DNA of 64,000 bases from Brugia malayi (lineage: Eukaryota; Nematoda; Chromadorea; Rhabditida; Onchocercidae): contig NW_025062479.1 in assembly GCF_000002995.4 (NCBI RefSeq), positions 21,448,721-21,512,720 on the forward strand, read 5' to 3'. The notes beneath the pieces were generated by a model that saw only the letters and a list, made by a program, of their open reading frames with translations, was not told where the DNA came from and did not search any database. Made by a program: the position numbers and the translations under genes. Of this stretch, positions 63,540 to 64,000 are shown piece by piece (the first letter of the stretch is position 1; each line of letters opens with the position of its first letter).

Positions 63540-64000
63540 ATGTCGCTTAAGTATCATAAAACGTGAGGTTCGTCAGTCATTAGCAAATGAAAGTGAACGA
63601 ATTGATGATGGCTTAATTGATCGATGTGTTGAAGTTGGTGTTGGAGCAGTTGGAACTTCAAGTCCTGTTCAACTGATAGGTGTCGCATACAATCTTTACA
63701 AGCAACAACTTGAGGTAATTTCACAGATGAAATATTTTCTTAAAGAAAGATTAAAGAGAAATTGCGTTATAGCTTTCAAATTCAAAATTGTTTTTCAGAT
63801 TTCCTCATGATAAATTTAAGAAGAAATAAGGAGGGAGAAAGAGAGGGAGAGAGAAATTTCACCTCTTTTTTTTTTTCTTTTTGCATTTCAGTCGAGCGAT
63901 CTTGAAAAAGAGCGTGCAGGGCGTAAACATTTTGCTTTGAAATTTCTTGATGAAAGAGTGGCTGAAGCTGATCGAATTTTTTGTTATATTATGTACAAAC
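63536..64000 (+). CDS. Unrecognised gene, cut by right edge (two exons seen)
   Basis: Two adjoining exons are supported. The first runs from a TTTTAG acceptor (from 63537) to a GTAATT donor after codon GAG (ending 63713); the second starts after TTTCAG near 63892 and runs off the window. The frame reads across both: the first contains RLSIIKREVRQSLANESERI and VEVGVGAVGTSSPVQLIGVA, and the second contains ERAGRKHFALKFLDERVAEA and RIFCYIMYK. The composition is that of a helical, globular protein. I do not recognise the family. The first exon opens in phase 0 with no usable ATG, so an upstream exon must exist; one candidate is near 63157-63225. The 3' part is outside the window. Confidence 0.55.

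Overview
The window is a stretch of an AT-rich nematode genome, most likely a spirurid or filarial-type worm. It has spliced genes with GT-AG introns, a strongly nematode-like acceptor consensus (TTTCAG, TTTTAG), very frequent A and T homopolymers in introns and spacers, and proteins that match nematode families best (a MEC-3-type LIM-homeodomain protein, a BAR-1-type beta-catenin, a nematode-style short tyrosine phosphatase). The genus cannot be fixed from the sequence alone. There is no sign of bacterial genes, operons with ribosome binding sites, or CRISPR arrays. Gene models were built by hand; in each one the intron phases close and give an uninterrupted reading frame.

Layout. (1) 640-7266, minus: a 17-exon beta-catenin (bar-1-like) with an intact N-terminal phosphodegron. 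(2) 7.3-18.3 kb: about 11 kb without a recognisable gene, perhaps holding bar-1 5' non-coding exons and control elements. (3) 18352-21164, minus: a five-exon GnRH/AKH-receptor-like GPCR. (4) 21.2-31.3 kb: a second gene-poor stretch with a 25-unit ATT microsatellite, a 33-bp minisatellite and one candidate 5' exon. (5) 31330-35573, minus: a 12-exon SLC49/FLVCR-family (MFSD7-like) MFS transporter. (6) 36847-38752, plus: ribosomal protein L7a (rpl-7A), with a start codon that is split from the rest of the CDS. (7) 39155-40829, minus: a small histone-fold protein resembling the N-terminus of TAF6. (8) 41644-45085, minus: a classical protein tyrosine phosphatase. (9) 45996-49968, minus: mec-3. (10) 53759-56526 and 57812-61336, plus: two tandem paralogous genes, each with two BED-type zinc fingers. 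(11) from about 63540 to the right edge, plus: the 5' part of an unrecognised gene.

The genes do not form one pathway. bar-1 (Wnt signalling) and mec-3 (touch-neuron fate; a Wnt-regulated gene in C. elegans) are both developmental regulators, but they lie about 40 kb apart. The least familiar items are the short TAF6-like protein, the tandem BED pair with a conserved non-finger N-terminal motif, and the 33-bp repeat that is open on both strands.
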